NCBI GenBank assembly: GCA_963969345.1
Contig: OZ017770.1
Span: 4,907,246 to 4,971,245 of the forward strand
Source: Turbatrix aceti
Lineage: Eukaryota > Nematoda > Chromadorea > Rhabditida > Panagrolaimidae
Length of the DNA stretch: 64,000 bases
Reading direction: 5' to 3'
Shown here: positions 24,766 to 36,976 of the stretch, in pieces
Layout: each line of letters opens with the position of its first letter
How positions within the stretch are numbered: the first letter of the stretch is position 1
The notes under the pieces: model-generated
Told to the model about the DNA's origin: nothing
Database searches by the model: none
Seen by the model: the letters and a program-made list of their open reading frames with translations, nothing else
Position numbers and translations under genes: made by a program

Positions 24766-26795
24766 TGTATTTGTGACGCACGAGACATTGATACTTAAAA
24801 GGGACTCTGCGAGCCGATTTGAGGTCGGCGACCCAGCTAATTTACAACTTCAAATGTTTTGTGCCCAAGTTGTAGGGGGGCCTATGGGAGACTCCAAATG
24901 GGCCATAATAGATTTTTCAGATGCCGGATTCTGGAGCTAGGGCTTCTCGAATGTTTTGACGTCAAAATTTCAAACTGCTTTTAAAAATCTGATTTTTGGC
25001 ATACAGGGGTATCTTGGCACGAGAAATCGACTGGTGTATTCCGATTTTTCAAAAAACATCTGACTTTTTTGAAAAAATTGATTTTCTTCGATTTACCTGT
25101 TTTTACCGTCAAAAATTGGCTGTGGCGTCCGAGAGAGGATCCTCCAGCGGGTTTTGACACCGGAATCTGAAAGCCCGTCTTTTTTGACGTCGATTGAGGT
25201 ATTACACAAAAAAAATTATGTCCCTTTATTTGACCAACACTAGGCTTGTATGGCGCGCACTTGGTAAAAAAACACCTTTGTCGAGTTTCCGAAATGAATA
25301 TTTTTATAGTTGGAAAAATCTAATTTGTGGTTTCCGGGGGTATTTTGGCACGAGAAATCGACTGGTGTATTCAGATTTCTCAAAAAACATCTGATTTTTA
25401 TGAAAAACTTGATGGTTGATGTTTTACCGTTATTTACCGTCACAAAATTGGCTGCAGCGCCCGAGGGAGAATCTTCCAGGCAGTTTTGATGCCAGAATCT
25501 GTTTTCCCATCTTTTTCGACGTCGATTGATGTATAACACAGAAAAATTGAGGTGCCTTTCTTTGACCATAGCCAGGTTTTTATCGCGCGCACTTGGTGCA
25601 AACACCTTTTTTTGCGTCATTGACCGAAAAAGACGTGGGCGCGCGTAACAGGAGTCATGTTCAAAAAAAAGCCCTGAAGCCAATTTTTGTTTTATGTGCT
25701 CACGGTCACCTGGGTGTGTTCAGGCATGTCCTAAATATTGTTTTTAGCGACTTGCGCTGATCATCCGATTATTTTGTGTATTGTCACTGGCATTAAAAAA
25801 ACATGAAACTGAAATATCGTAATTTACCGCTTCAATTATCTGATAAGGAGCGCAAGTCGCTAAAAACAATTTTTGGGACCTGTCTAAACATACCCAGGTG
25901 ACCGTAAGCACATAAAACAAAAGCGCTTACGTCTTTTTCGGTCAATGACGCAAAAAAAGGGTGTTTGTACCTAGTGCGCGCGATAAAAACCTGGCTATGG
26001 TCAAAGAAAGGCACCTCAATTTTTCTGTGTTATACATCAATCGACGTCGAAAAAGATGGGAAAACAGATTCTGGCATCAAAACTGCCTGGAAGATTCTCC
26101 CTCGGGCGCTGCAGCCAATTTTGTGACGGTAAATAACGGTAAAACATCAACCATCAAGTTTTTCATAAAAATCAGATGTTTTTTGAGAAATCTGAATACA
26201 CCAGTCGATTTCTCGTGCCAAAATACCCCCGGAAACCACAAATTAGATTTTTCCAACTATAAAAATATTCATTTCGGAAACTCGACAAAGGTGTTTTTTT
26301 ACCAAGTGCGCGCCATACAAGCCTAGTGTTGGTCAAATAAAGGGACATAATTTTTTTTGTGTAATACCTCAATCGACGTCAAAAAAGACGGGCTTTCAGA
26401 TTCCGGTGTCAAAACCCGCTGGAGGATCCTCTCTCGGACGCCACAGCCAATTTTTGACGGTAAAAACAGGTAAATCGAAGAAAATCAATTTTTTCAAAAA
26501 AGTCAGATGTTTTTTGAAAAATCGGAATACACCAGTCGATTTCTCGTGCCAAGATACCCCTGTATGCCAAACATCAGATTTTTAGAAGCAGTTTGAAATT
26601 TTGACGTCGAAACATTCGAGAAGCCCTAGCTCCAGAATCCGGCATCTGAAAAATCTATTATGGCCAATTTGGAGTCTCCCATAGGCCCCCCTACAACTTG
26701 GGCACAAAACATTTGAAGTTGTAAATTAGCTGGGTCGCGGCCTTCACCTTATTCCAAAATCGGCTCGCAGAGTCCCTCTTAACGTCACAAAAATG
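24766..26795. mobile_element. Foldback (long inverted-repeat) transposable element
   Basis: Two arms of about 0.95 kb, 24797-25758 and 25849-26780, are inverted copies separated by a 90-bp un-paired centre. Similarity extends outward to TTTGTGACG at about 24770 and its complement at about 26785. Each arm itself holds two diverged direct copies of a unit with period about 331 bp, marked by CACGAGAAATCGACTGGTGT at about 25019 and 25350. The arms translate identically in places (for example 25194-25394 plus and 26172-26372 minus), but this reflects the inverted repeat, not a gene. There is no transposase inside, so it would be non-autonomous. Foldback elements with internally repeated inverted termini are known in other invertebrates. 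The superfamily here is not identified. Confidence 0.85.
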
Positions 26796-27980
26796 CTCTA
26801 GAGAATACCTTTTGCGTGTTTTTAATAAAACACATAATATAATATTGTATTTCAATATTGCATTGTCAGACATTGCGCATTCTGGATCTTGTAATGCAAT
26901 AAGTTGCACTACCGTAAACTGGCCTAATTAAAAGTTCCGACGTCTATAATTCTGATAAGAGATTTCGCTGCGTGCACTCTTAAAACAACGAAAAGACTAT
27001 TTAGAGAGAAGATAATCATCTTCCTAATGCTAAAATGGCTCGGACATGTTGATGTCTAGTCATTGCCATTTCTAGCAATAGTTGTCTTTCAGTTTTTTTT
27101 CATTCTTCTCCCTAGCTACAGTATGATTTTGGAAAAAAAACACAGCTCGTAAGTCAAGTAGACAGCGGAAGTGAGGGTTTAAAGCGGATCCATTTTTTTA
27201 AACTCCGAGCAAACGTTGTTGCAAACAAATTGTGCATGTCTGAGCAGCGAGTTTTACGTGTGAAAAAAGACGCAAAAAAAATGTTGCATGCAACAAGAAT
27301 AAATGGGTGCAACTTAAGAAAAAGAGACTAATGATAGATATATCCTGTTACTGAGAATGCGCATTTTTTGTTGACCTTTTAAGATAAAAACCCAATTTTG
27401 GTTTTTTTTGGTAACGCAACATGGAGAGCATCCCGAAATATGCCAAAAACGGCTATTTGTTACAAATGAGTCATGTCTGAAAACAGACACCAAAAAAGGC
27501 TAAAAAAAGAAGCGCATCCGACAGACAATCCGACAACCAAAACTCAATTTCCACAAGCACGTCATCGTCAGACAAATGCCATTTAGGGTGCACATTAGCT
27601 CGCCTAAAATGGTCCGCCGGTCACAGAGGCAACTATGATGACTAACTTCGACTTTGGCTGGCCGCGTCGTCGCGACCCCCAGACGCCATTACATAGAGAA
27701 GAAGATGAAAAATCACTTTTGAGACAATTTTCCAGAACACATCAGAAATAGAAAAAAAAATTAAACTTTTTTTTTGGTCGAACAAAAAACAGACATTGTT
27801 ATCAGTTGTCGCATGGGTGCACCAGAAATTGTCTGGCGACGACCCAAGAAAAAAATAATCGGAAGTAACTCGTTTTTTTTTCTTAAATTAACTTTATTTT
27901 CGAGTAAACATGAGTCAACAAATACGCAGACCAAAAAACAGTACTTGTAGACTGGAGTTACCGTGAGCTATTCCCGTAGA
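26796..27980. other. Intergenic downstream of TRAPPC11-like gene
   Basis: AT-rich sequence. A minus-strand poly(A) signal (AATAAA, complement 27893-27898) lies about 85 nt past the TRAPPC11-like stop. No gene is seen. Confidence 0.5.
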
Positions 27981-30900
27981 CTACTTTGAGTGTGACACCG
28001 CGCCTTCTTCCGTATTCGGCTGAAAGTGGAAACATTCATGCACAGTATGCCTCACAAACTATAAACAAAAAACTTACCAAAACCGAAATTGTCTTTGGAC
28101 AAGTTACAACCAACTGGTGTTCCTCGCGGCCTTTGGACTGGATATCTATGCGGGGAAAAGGGAAAACGCCACAGCTCGATGCCGTGAACGAAATATCGAT
28201 ACATTTGACATCCCTTGGTTGAACACGGGACAATACCTAAAAAAGCAATAGTCTGTAAACATCAATATTTTTGTGCCAAATAAGCACTGATTATCTTCGA
28301 CTTACATTATTATGACCGGAATACATCAGGTTTTCGTTAGAATGCACATTGAGCTGAAGGTCTGCAACCTGATTAGTGTTATTGACACAGACGGCATTTA
28401 GCGTAATCGAGTTTTCCGCATGCAGAACTTTGGGTACTGCGAGAGTGACGTGCAAGTCTGTAGTCTTGACAAACACGCGATCCAGTGCAAATACGGTAAC
28501 GATAGACATGTCTGTCTCCGTCCTTAAAAATTATCTCGTTATCAATTTTTTTTACCGTAACCCGCAATAACAAACCTCGACCATGTAACTGTGATAGTGC
28601 CGAGCTCCACCTCGGCCGGACCACTGTAGTCATTGGGCAGAGTGAGCAAAAACAATGATGAGTAACTGAAATCTGGTTCAAGGTAAGCTGAACCCTGGAA
28701 CAGATTTTGAGGCAAAAATTCGGCAGAAACAGGATTGAAGTCGATTGACTGAATGATAAGCTTATCACGTGCTTTTAGGTTGACCGTACACGTCGAAGAC
28801 ACACCGGCGACCAGCAGAGCGTCCTTGCAGCTGGTATTATTTATTTGAAAGCCAAAATCAAATGGATCGACGATTTTGAAGAGCAGCGTGCTTCTGCTCT
28901 CTGGCACATAAGGGTAATCTGTTTCCGCCAAAAAAGTTGTAACCATCTCAACAGAGTGCAGACCAGGCTTATCGAAGCTAATTTCCAAATTATACGGTGC
29001 AGACGGATTAACCTGAATGTCGCAGTGCAATTCATCAGTTGTCGTGAGTACATCTCGCTTTGGACTTTTATCAAGGGTAAATGGTGTCTGACTGTGGAAA
29101 CAAATCCTATAAGTATTACCCGGAATTAACTAAAAAATTGACTAGACAGTGCTCGCTTACTTTTTTATCGCCACCGGTACAACGGCGTTTGAGGTAAAAA
29201 TAATTTTGTTCTTCTCCATTGCACGCGACAATCCATGAGACTTATTTTCAGGTGCAAAGGCAGCGCTCAGAGTTTGGTACTTTTCGAGTTGAACGATGGA
29301 ATCCTGCTCGGAGCAAATTTGATTGCAGAAGCTGACATTTTGGTCGATGACGTCTATGCGCTTGATGATGACTTCTCTGAGTGCGTGAAAATATTTCTTA
29401 TCCAGATCAAAGCGCTTGGTAAAAACACGATGACTTTGGGCTATTTCTGCATTCGGTGTCAGTGTCTGCTCTTTAAGCCCCAGGGGTGTGCGAAAGGATA
29501 CGGTAATGCGACTCGGGGAAAGTATGAAGTCTGTTGTGTTCGTTACATGCACCTGCAGAAATGCGTCGTTTCCATCGGGGGCGAGCCAGAAATTGCCAGA
29601 CAATTTGAAGGGAAACTCGGCTGAGTCATTTAACACAACCAAAGGAGCCGTCGTCTGCAACAACAAAAAAAAGTAACGATCAAGCGTAACCAATTAACAA
29701 GTTAAAAACAAGGCTACCACGAACCTGATTAATAATTGTTCGCATCGTATTTTTTAACTGCGTCCGATAATCGTATTTTTCTTCTGTTTGACACGTTTGG
29801 AGGTAGTATAGACCGGATTGGAGGAATCGAGCGACATTATTGGTCTTGTAAAAAAGATCGACGAATAAGGAAAGTTGCCGTGAGTAAATTGTAAACGCCT
29901 GAGAGTCGATGATTTTTTGAAAAGCCTTGTCGGCGTACCGCTCGGCTTCGTGAAGCGCGTTACATTCGTATAACAAGCGGATGAGTTTGATGTTGACGGA
30001 CAACGAAGATCGCGAGAACGAGAAGTGATCCGAAATTTGAAAATATTTCACCGCATCTTTATAGCACGCCGTTGGTTGTTCGTAGTTGGCGATAAAAACT
30101 TCCTCAGTTGTAGACTCGTAACCAAGAGAACCCGGATGGCGCCAGGAAATACGCTTGTCCACCGGAGTGGGCTGGAGCTCAATCTGTTTGTTCATAGTAA
30201 CAAAATCGTCGCCCGCAAAGACAAAGAGATTTCCGATGCTGCCTCGGATAAGCCGAGAGTTCTTGCTGTGCTTTACCATTATCTGAGCAAACGCCAAAGC
30301 CTAAATAAAAAAGCATAATTATGATCTTTGAAATCGCGGAACACTCACATCAGAACCCCGCAGGTTGAGCATCTCAATCTGGCTCACAGCCGTCGTCAAC
30401 TTGTCCCAAAAACTTGTCACGTAATAGTGCCGTCGGTGGTTGGAGAAGAACGTGCTGGCATTTGCCGGTTTTCCCGTAATTAAATAACACTCGCAAATCT
30501 AAACAAATATCTTATTTCAAAAATCTAAACCAAAAAATATTCAAACCTTGAAGGCCAAAAGTGAAGCGCCGTAATGCAGCTCGAAAGTTCCGTTATCCTG
30601 ACTCAAAGCGTAAAAAACAAAATCATAAGCCTGCTCAAAGTAGCGAATGGCATTGAGCAGTTCGCCACCCATCTCCATGATCAAACCCAGCTTGGCGAAG
30701 AGGTTACCCTGCTTCCAGGGATTGTCACCGCCGATTCGTCGTGCCCGGATTTTCTTCACCTTGCTGGTGCAAAACGTATGAACAAAATCCCAGAGAGTGT
30801 CGCTAACAGCATCCGTTGGCAGAAACTGCAAGACTTGCTTCTGAGGAATTCGGCATTCGTTGTGCACCTTGTGGGAGTCAATTCCATCTGCTCCGTCAAG

Positions 30901-31327
30901 TCGGACGCTGCACGCCAGCACGATGGCATCCTTGTGAAAACTTTCCCTAAATTCGTAAATCCGATAAAAAAAACAGCAAATATTATATCTAAACAAACCG
31001 ATGGGGTTCGTAAAGCTTTTTGAATTGTTCGATAAACAATTCTGTCGTTGTGAATTTGTTCACGGGAACAAAAACAACGACCAGGACGGGCCGGTGGAGG
31101 GTATACTTGAGCACCCAGTTGACATCGATGATAAACTTCAGATTGGTGATTTTGGCAGGCGAAATCAGCGAAAATTGTTCTTCATCGTCGAAAATAACAT
31201 TAAATTTCTTCTGCAACCGTAAACTCTGTCGAAAGTCAGCAGTACCTTCTGCCGACGTGAGTCCAAGAGCCGCGATGATAGGCACGATGCTGTCATGGCA
31301 GATTGCCGGGTTGGCGATCAGCACCAT
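27981..31327 (-). CDS. TRAPPC11-like trafficking protein (foie gras / gryzun type)
   Basis: Nine exons join in phase to 964 residues: 31327-30999, 30946-30547, 30498-30349, 30300-29725, 29654-29161, 29106-28576, 28522-28306, 28236-28078 and 28019-27981. The middle contains helical repeat sequence like the foie gras domain (NPWKQGNLFAKLGLIMEMGG and AIRYFEQAYDFV, later YQQ-type HPG context WRHPGSLGYES). The C-terminal half is rich in beta-type segments (VHVTNTTDFILSPSRITVSF), as in the gryzun/C-terminal Ig-like part of TRAPPC11. TRAPPC11 is a TRAPP III subunit acting in ER-Golgi transport and autophagy. The protein is shorter than vertebrate TRAPPC11 (about 1130). The N-terminus is not clearly conserved, so an additional 5' exon is possible. 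TRAPPC10 is the main alternative. Confidence 0.62.
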
Positions 31328-31952
31328 TCCGGCAGTCTAAAACGACAACAAATGAATCAGCATGAAATTACCATCACTTCTAAATGATAGAGCGGGTACT
31401 GCTCATCACAGTGAGCACTTTAATGACGCGACAAAACGGGATTTACTGCAGGAACAGCTTTTTTCAAAATATAAGCGAAGTGATTGTATATAAAATGGAA
31501 AATTTTTTTCGTTGCGAGATCACCGAACGTCACTGCTTCGTATTAGCACTATGCGCATATACATAAACGTGTACCTTTTGTTGCATTGTTCCTTGGGCAT
31601 TCGAGCAATTCTTTTAATTTTACTCTGAGTTAGTGCGATTTGTCTTCAGTGTTACCTGCTTTAGCTGCTTACAACGGTCAGCTCGTTATAAAAACAATTT
31701 GAGCTGTGATAATTGCGAGAGTTGATTTGTTTATCTTGGTTTGCATCTTTTTTTTTTCATTATGGCTGGGCGGGTTTCAAAAAGTATCAACGTATATTTG
31801 TTTCAGAATCCTTCAAGGGATGATGAGAAGGCAAACCCCAAAGTTTTTCAACCCCTGGGTTATGTTCTGCTTCCTGAATCGCATTTCTTGCAGTTTTTGC
31901 TAGGTCTGCCTTGAAGCATAAGAGATCGACTGGGGCTTAAGGTCATATCTTA

Positions 31953-31998
31953 ACAATATCAGCACTATAAGATATGGCAATTATAATGCTGATATTGT
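31953..31998. repeat. 12-bp perfect stem hairpin
   Basis: Arms 31953-31964 and 31987-31998 are exactly complementary around a 22-nt loop. It sits in the divergent promoter interval. Function is unknown. Confidence 0.7.
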
Positions 31999-32051
31999 GT
32001 CTACCGGAAACATACGTGGACTGATTTTTTCCAGCAAACGGGTTAGTTACG

Positions 32052-32075
32052 CCGGGTAATAAATGACTTACCCGG
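32052..32075. repeat. 8-bp GC-rich hairpin
   Basis: CCGGGTAA at 32052-32059 pairs with TTACCCGG at 32068-32075 around an 8-nt loop, just downstream of the previous hairpin. Confidence 0.7.
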
Positions 32076-32612
32076 TGGTTGTTTGCTCTTTGCTCTCCTT
32101 TATTACGTTAGAATGGGTTTTATGAGACCGATTGATTTGTTGCTCACTCAGTCTGCATTGTGATACTATTTGTTGCGCATTCTTAGTTTGATCTGGATGA
32201 ACTGAGTTTTATGCAATCGATTGCCTGATCTATAAGTGTGCGAGATATGATGTGACGTGACCTCTGTCTGTTGCAGCCATGCTAGGCGGGCGATAAGCCA
32301 TTGAAATTTTCTGATAGTGGCAGCCATGCGTACGAATTCTGTGTTTGTGCTTTTCGTGCGTTCATCCATTGTATCAGTCGTTTTTAACCTTTTTCGTAAT
32401 CTTGTGGGTCGCGTATTTTTTTTTACACAGGTGGTTTGTATAGTGAAGATATGACATTGAACTGTCCTGTCGCGAACATATAACTTGCTTACCTTTACTT
32501 TGTCCTTGACGACCACCAATACTCTCTTTTTCCTCCTGTTTTTAAACGTTATCGGATTTTTTTCTTCCTGGTTATGGTGTGATGCTTTTCAGGGTAATCT
32601 TGAGCTCGCGAC

Positions 32613-35600
32613 ATGCCCCGTCAGCGGGAGTCATCGTCACGTCTCGTACAATGTGGCAGAGCAAACCCGACCTTTGTAAATAATCAAATAACGTAAGTTT
32701 GGAAGTTTATTGAAAACTTGAGATGACTCATGCTCTTTTTTTAGCACGTCCAAATATACGTATTATAATTTCCTTTTTTATTTTCTCTTCAATCAACTTA
32801 AACGATACAGCAATATATTTTTTCTGTTCATAGCCGTCTGCCAACAGTTGCCTGAAGTTAGTCCTACCGGTAAATACACGACGGCTGTGCCGTTATTTAT
32901 TATTTTGTTTGTTTCTGCCATCAAAGAAATTTATGAAGATCAAGTATGTTTTTTTCTTTTTTTGCATTGGGAGTTCTGGGTTTTATTTGGCTTTAGAACC
33001 GAAGACGAAGCGACACCGTTGTTAATGGGACCCTCACGACTCTCGTCGCCGAAGGGAAACGCGATCCTCTCGAGTGGCAGCACGTGAGTTACTTCATCAC
33101 CGTAAAAGGCTTGGAATGAAAATCTCTGGTTGTAGGTGACAGTGGGAAACATTCTGTTGATTCAAGAAGATGAAGAATTCCCTGCTGACTGTCTTCTGCT
33201 TTCGACCAGCGATCCAGGAGGGCTGGTTTACATTCAAACCGCAACTCTCGACGGCGAGACCAGTCTCAAGACCCGCAGGCCGGCACATCTCACGTCTAAG
33301 CGTAGCGATGAAGCATCTTTCGAAACCCTCAGTGCCACCATCGATGCACCACCTCCGAACAACGATATCAATGTTTTTGACGGCGGATTTACCGTCGGCG
33401 GCGAGAAATCGGTCATCAAGCTCGCAAACGTTGTCTGGAGAGGCTCTATTCTGAAAAACACAACTTACGTCTACTGCTGCGTGATCTACAGCGGACACGA
33501 TACCAAATTGCTGCAGAACATGGCTGCCGTCAACATCAAACTCTCCACTATCGACCACGCCACCAACATGCGCATCATTTTCTTGCTTGGCACTCTTGTA
33601 ACCCTTGCCTTGCTCTCTGCTATCGGGCTCAAGATTTTTTCTCATGACGACAGAATTGCTGACGCTTGGTACCTGGATACGTTCAAAAGTCAATTTTTCT
33701 TATACGAATTGCTGACATTTTTTATCCTCTACAACAACCTGATCCCGATCAGTCTCCAAATTACCCTGGAAATTGTCCGCTTTGTTCAGGCCTATTACAT
33801 CACAAATGTGAGGTTTTTATGATTATGTTATTTATTTTACGGAACCGGATTTAGGATGAACAACTGTACGATCCGATGACTGACACGAACGCCGTTGCGA
33901 GAACTTCAAATTTGAACGAAGTTCTCGGACAGGTGGATTACGTTCTCTCTGACAAGACTGGCACGCTGACAAAAAACGTTATGAAATTCATATATCTTAC
34001 TGTGCTTGGAAACACATATCATGTTGACGAAACTACCAGCAAGATCGATGAAACGTTTGTAGTGGACATGAACGCATCCGATGCGAATAAACAACAAGTT
34101 TGTCATATGCTCAAAAACATGGCTCTTTGTCACAGCGTGAATCCTGCCGTTGTCAACAACGAAATTCATTTTCTCGGAACGTCGCCCGATGAGACAGAAC
34201 TGGTCCATGCCGCTGACAATTTAGGCGTATCGCTGAAGACAAGGTACATGGAGACGATCACAATTGACGTTTTTGGCGCGCTTGAGTCATACGAGCTCTT
34301 ACACACCATTGAGTTCAACAGCGACCGAAAGCGTATGAGTGTCATTCTCAAGGACAGTTCTGGACAGTTGCTCCTCTATGCCAAGGGAGCGGTGAGTGAC
34401 TGAAGTTTTTTATGTAAATGACAGACACAAATTTTAGGACAGTGAAATCCTGAAGCGTGTCACCAACGAAAATCCGACATTGAAGGAAAGTACTGAGAAG
34501 AACCTTCTCGATTACAGCAAGCAAGGCCATCGAACGTTGTGTTTTGCGTGGAAACCACTGAGTCCCGAGCTTGTCAACAGCTGGGTTCCCAGATACACAA
34601 ATGCTCTTGCTGCTGTGCCGAAAAATGAAGCCGTGATCGAAGCTCTGGAGGCTGAGGTCGAATGCGATCTAAAACTCATCGGAGGCACTGCTATCGAAGA
34701 CAAGCTGCAAGACAATGTTCCCGAAACGATAAAAGCCCTCAAAGAGGCCGAGATGAAGGTATGGATTCTCACTGGCGACAAAAAGGAGACGGCGATGCAC
34801 ATCTCGCAGTCTAGTGCAGTAGTCGACAAAGATACGCGATTTTACTCCATGGACGATCCTTCTGACTTTGACCGCCTGCCTTTTGTAAGTTTTATGACTG
34901 CCAGCTTTTTGCCATGGTTATAACTGTGTTTTTAGGAACTCCAAGCAAACCATATCACCGAATACGCGTTGCTCATCGACGGAACGATGATCGCCAATTT
35001 TGAACACTTTGAAACGAAACATCGAGATGTCCTATTCGAAGCATCCGGAATTGTGTTCTATCGCATGACTCCGTCCCAAAAGGCAACAGTGGTGAACTTT
35101 GTTCGAGATTTTAGTGGCAAGGTAGTATTGGCCGTGGGTGACGGCGGCAACGACGTGGCGATGATCCAGGCCGCTCACGTGGGCGTCGGCATAAATGGAC
35201 TCGAAAGTCAGCAGGCTGCATCTGCGAGTGATTACTCCATCGCCCAGTTCCAATTCCTTCGGCGTCTGCTCCTGGTTCATGGGACCTGGAACTACGAACG
35301 GAATTCAAATGTTATTCTTTACAGTTTTTACAAAAACATTTGTCTATACCTCATCGAATTCTGGTACGCCTTTCACTCCGCATTTTCTGGCACTACGGTT
35401 TTTGAAAGGTAGGTTTTTATACAGTTGTATGTTTTTTGAGGACAGCGTTTTAGATGGACAATTGCGATGTTTAACGTCATGTTCACTGCCTTGCCGCCAA
35501 TCTTCCTGGGGGTGTTTGATTGCATAGCTCCTGCCGACTTTCTGCTTGCCAATCCAAAGTGCTACAAACAGGTCAACCGTTTTGCCTTCTCTTTTCCTGT

Positions 35601-36471
35601 TTTTCTCAAATGGATTTTCCTAAGCGTTATCCACTCCTTCACGCTCTACTTTCTTGGCTACTTGATATTCCGTGACGAAATGCTCTGGAATGACGGCCTC
35701 GTCGGCGGATTCCTTACTCTGGGCAATGCAATCTACTCGGTTGGTTGAAGACTTGCATGCTTGGTTGTTTCATGGAAAACGAAATTGTAGGGCGTGGTGA
35801 TAGCGGTTTCGGCCAAGGTTCTCTTTGAAGCACATATCTGGACCACCCCCCTTGTCCTGGGATGTGCTGGATCGGTTTTGCTGTGGTTCTTAGTGCTTAT
35901 CATCTACTCACTCTTCTGGCCCACTATCCCGTTCGGTCCTGACATGTACGACCAAGCATTCATGTTGTTTTCAAGCATTCGCTTTTGGCTATCGTGTTTC
36001 ATCTTTCCGGTCGTTCTCTTTTTCGATGGTATCATCAAATCGTAAGTATTTTCCCGCTTCGTGTTTTTAATTAATTTTTTTTTCTCATGTTTAGCATTGA
36101 ATTCTTCTTCGCTTACGGCACAACCAAAGTCACAATACTGCTGTGAGTTTATTTTGTTTTACCTTAAATCAGGTTAAATTGAAATATCGATAATAGTTTA
36201 CAGCCCGTGCATTCAAAGCCACTACCGACGAACCATATCCGGGGACAGCGAGATGCTAGCGACTGGTGTTAGTAGTAACGTCGATGGCGAAAACGATCGA
36301 CCTGCTCTGAACTACGGCGCAGTAGACGGTAGGAACAACTACCACGGACGATCGGCCGAAAACGGGGCTTTAATAAGTCAAACGGGTGACGGTGGGTATG
36401 TTAACAAGGTTGCATTAGAAGGCATTCAATTGGATACTACAGATAACACTGCACGCTATGCACGCACATGA
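32613..36471 (+). CDS. P4-type ATPase (phospholipid flippase)
   Basis: This ATP-driven flippase moves aminophospholipids to the cytosolic leaflet. Eleven in-phase exons give 1115 residues: 32613-32692, 32745-32943, 32997-33083, 33136-33807, 33855-34391, 34438-34884, 34936-35408, 35454-35739, 35791-36041, 36095-36142 and 36204-36471. The N-terminus reads [20 protein letters not shown] then [20 protein letters not shown], as in P4-ATPases. The actuator motif DGET is at 161-164, PISL at 326-329 in helix 4, the phosphorylation motif DKTGTLT at 379-385, and GDGGNDV at 742-748. Six C-terminal helices follow, then a hydrophilic tail of about 90 residues. The [13 protein letters not shown] entry and LEWxxVxVG stretch suggest the ATP8A (TAT-1) branch, at moderate confidence. 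Flippases usually need a CDC50 partner, which is not in this window. A poly(A) signal is at 36618. Confidence 0.96.
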
Positions 36472-36976
36472 ATCTCTGCTTTTTTTCTTGCCGTTCGCTT
36501 ACCTGTCCGACGTTGTGATTTATTATTTCCGCACGGGTATATCTGAAAAAGAACATACGATGCCTTACAAAGTCATTCAAATTGATGTAAATTGGTTATT
36601 AAGAAATGTTCTGAAGGAATAAATGTGTTTATCTTTGTTTAACGGTGGAATTTTATATAATGGTAATGTCGAATACATGTATTAATACAGTCGTACTTAT
36701 CGACATTAGTACTTTTCAATGATAAATCAGTTGTTGAACTCTAAAAAGCGTGTTTTGGTGATTGCTGCGGGCAAACTGCGCGTTCCCGCCGAGATGCGTG
36801 TTCCTCGAAGCTTTTCTTCAATTCATCTGCGAATCTTTGGTCATTGATCGCTGTAGAGTGATCATTCTTCTGAGTCGTAGTGATGTATTGATGTATTATC
36901 ATAGGTCTAAAGTGTTTTGCTGTTTGCGTGGAATAAATACGCTGCGGTAGTCGCTTCAATCAAATTCTTTTCAGGC
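36472..36976. other. Intergenic between flippase and mrpl-44
   Basis: It holds the flippase 3' UTR with AATAAA at 36618-36623. An acceptor-like TTTTCAG at about 36968-36974, just before the mrpl-44 ATG, suggests a 5' UTR intron or trans-splice site. Confidence 0.5.

Larger units (their letters stand above)
31328..32612. other. Divergent intergenic region, TRAPPC11-like to P4-ATPase
   Basis: It contains both putative promoters and two neat hairpins (31953-31998 and 32052-32075). No supported coding exon was found between 31328 and 32612. Confidence 0.5.

Noticed and set aside
25194..26372. Identical proteins predicted on opposite strands
   Set aside because: They arise from the inverted arms of the foldback element; no domain or transposase motif is present.
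27986..28222. Plus-strand frame opposite the TRAPPC11-like 3' exons
   Set aside because: Shadow of the minus-strand gene, whose exon boundaries and phases are consistent.
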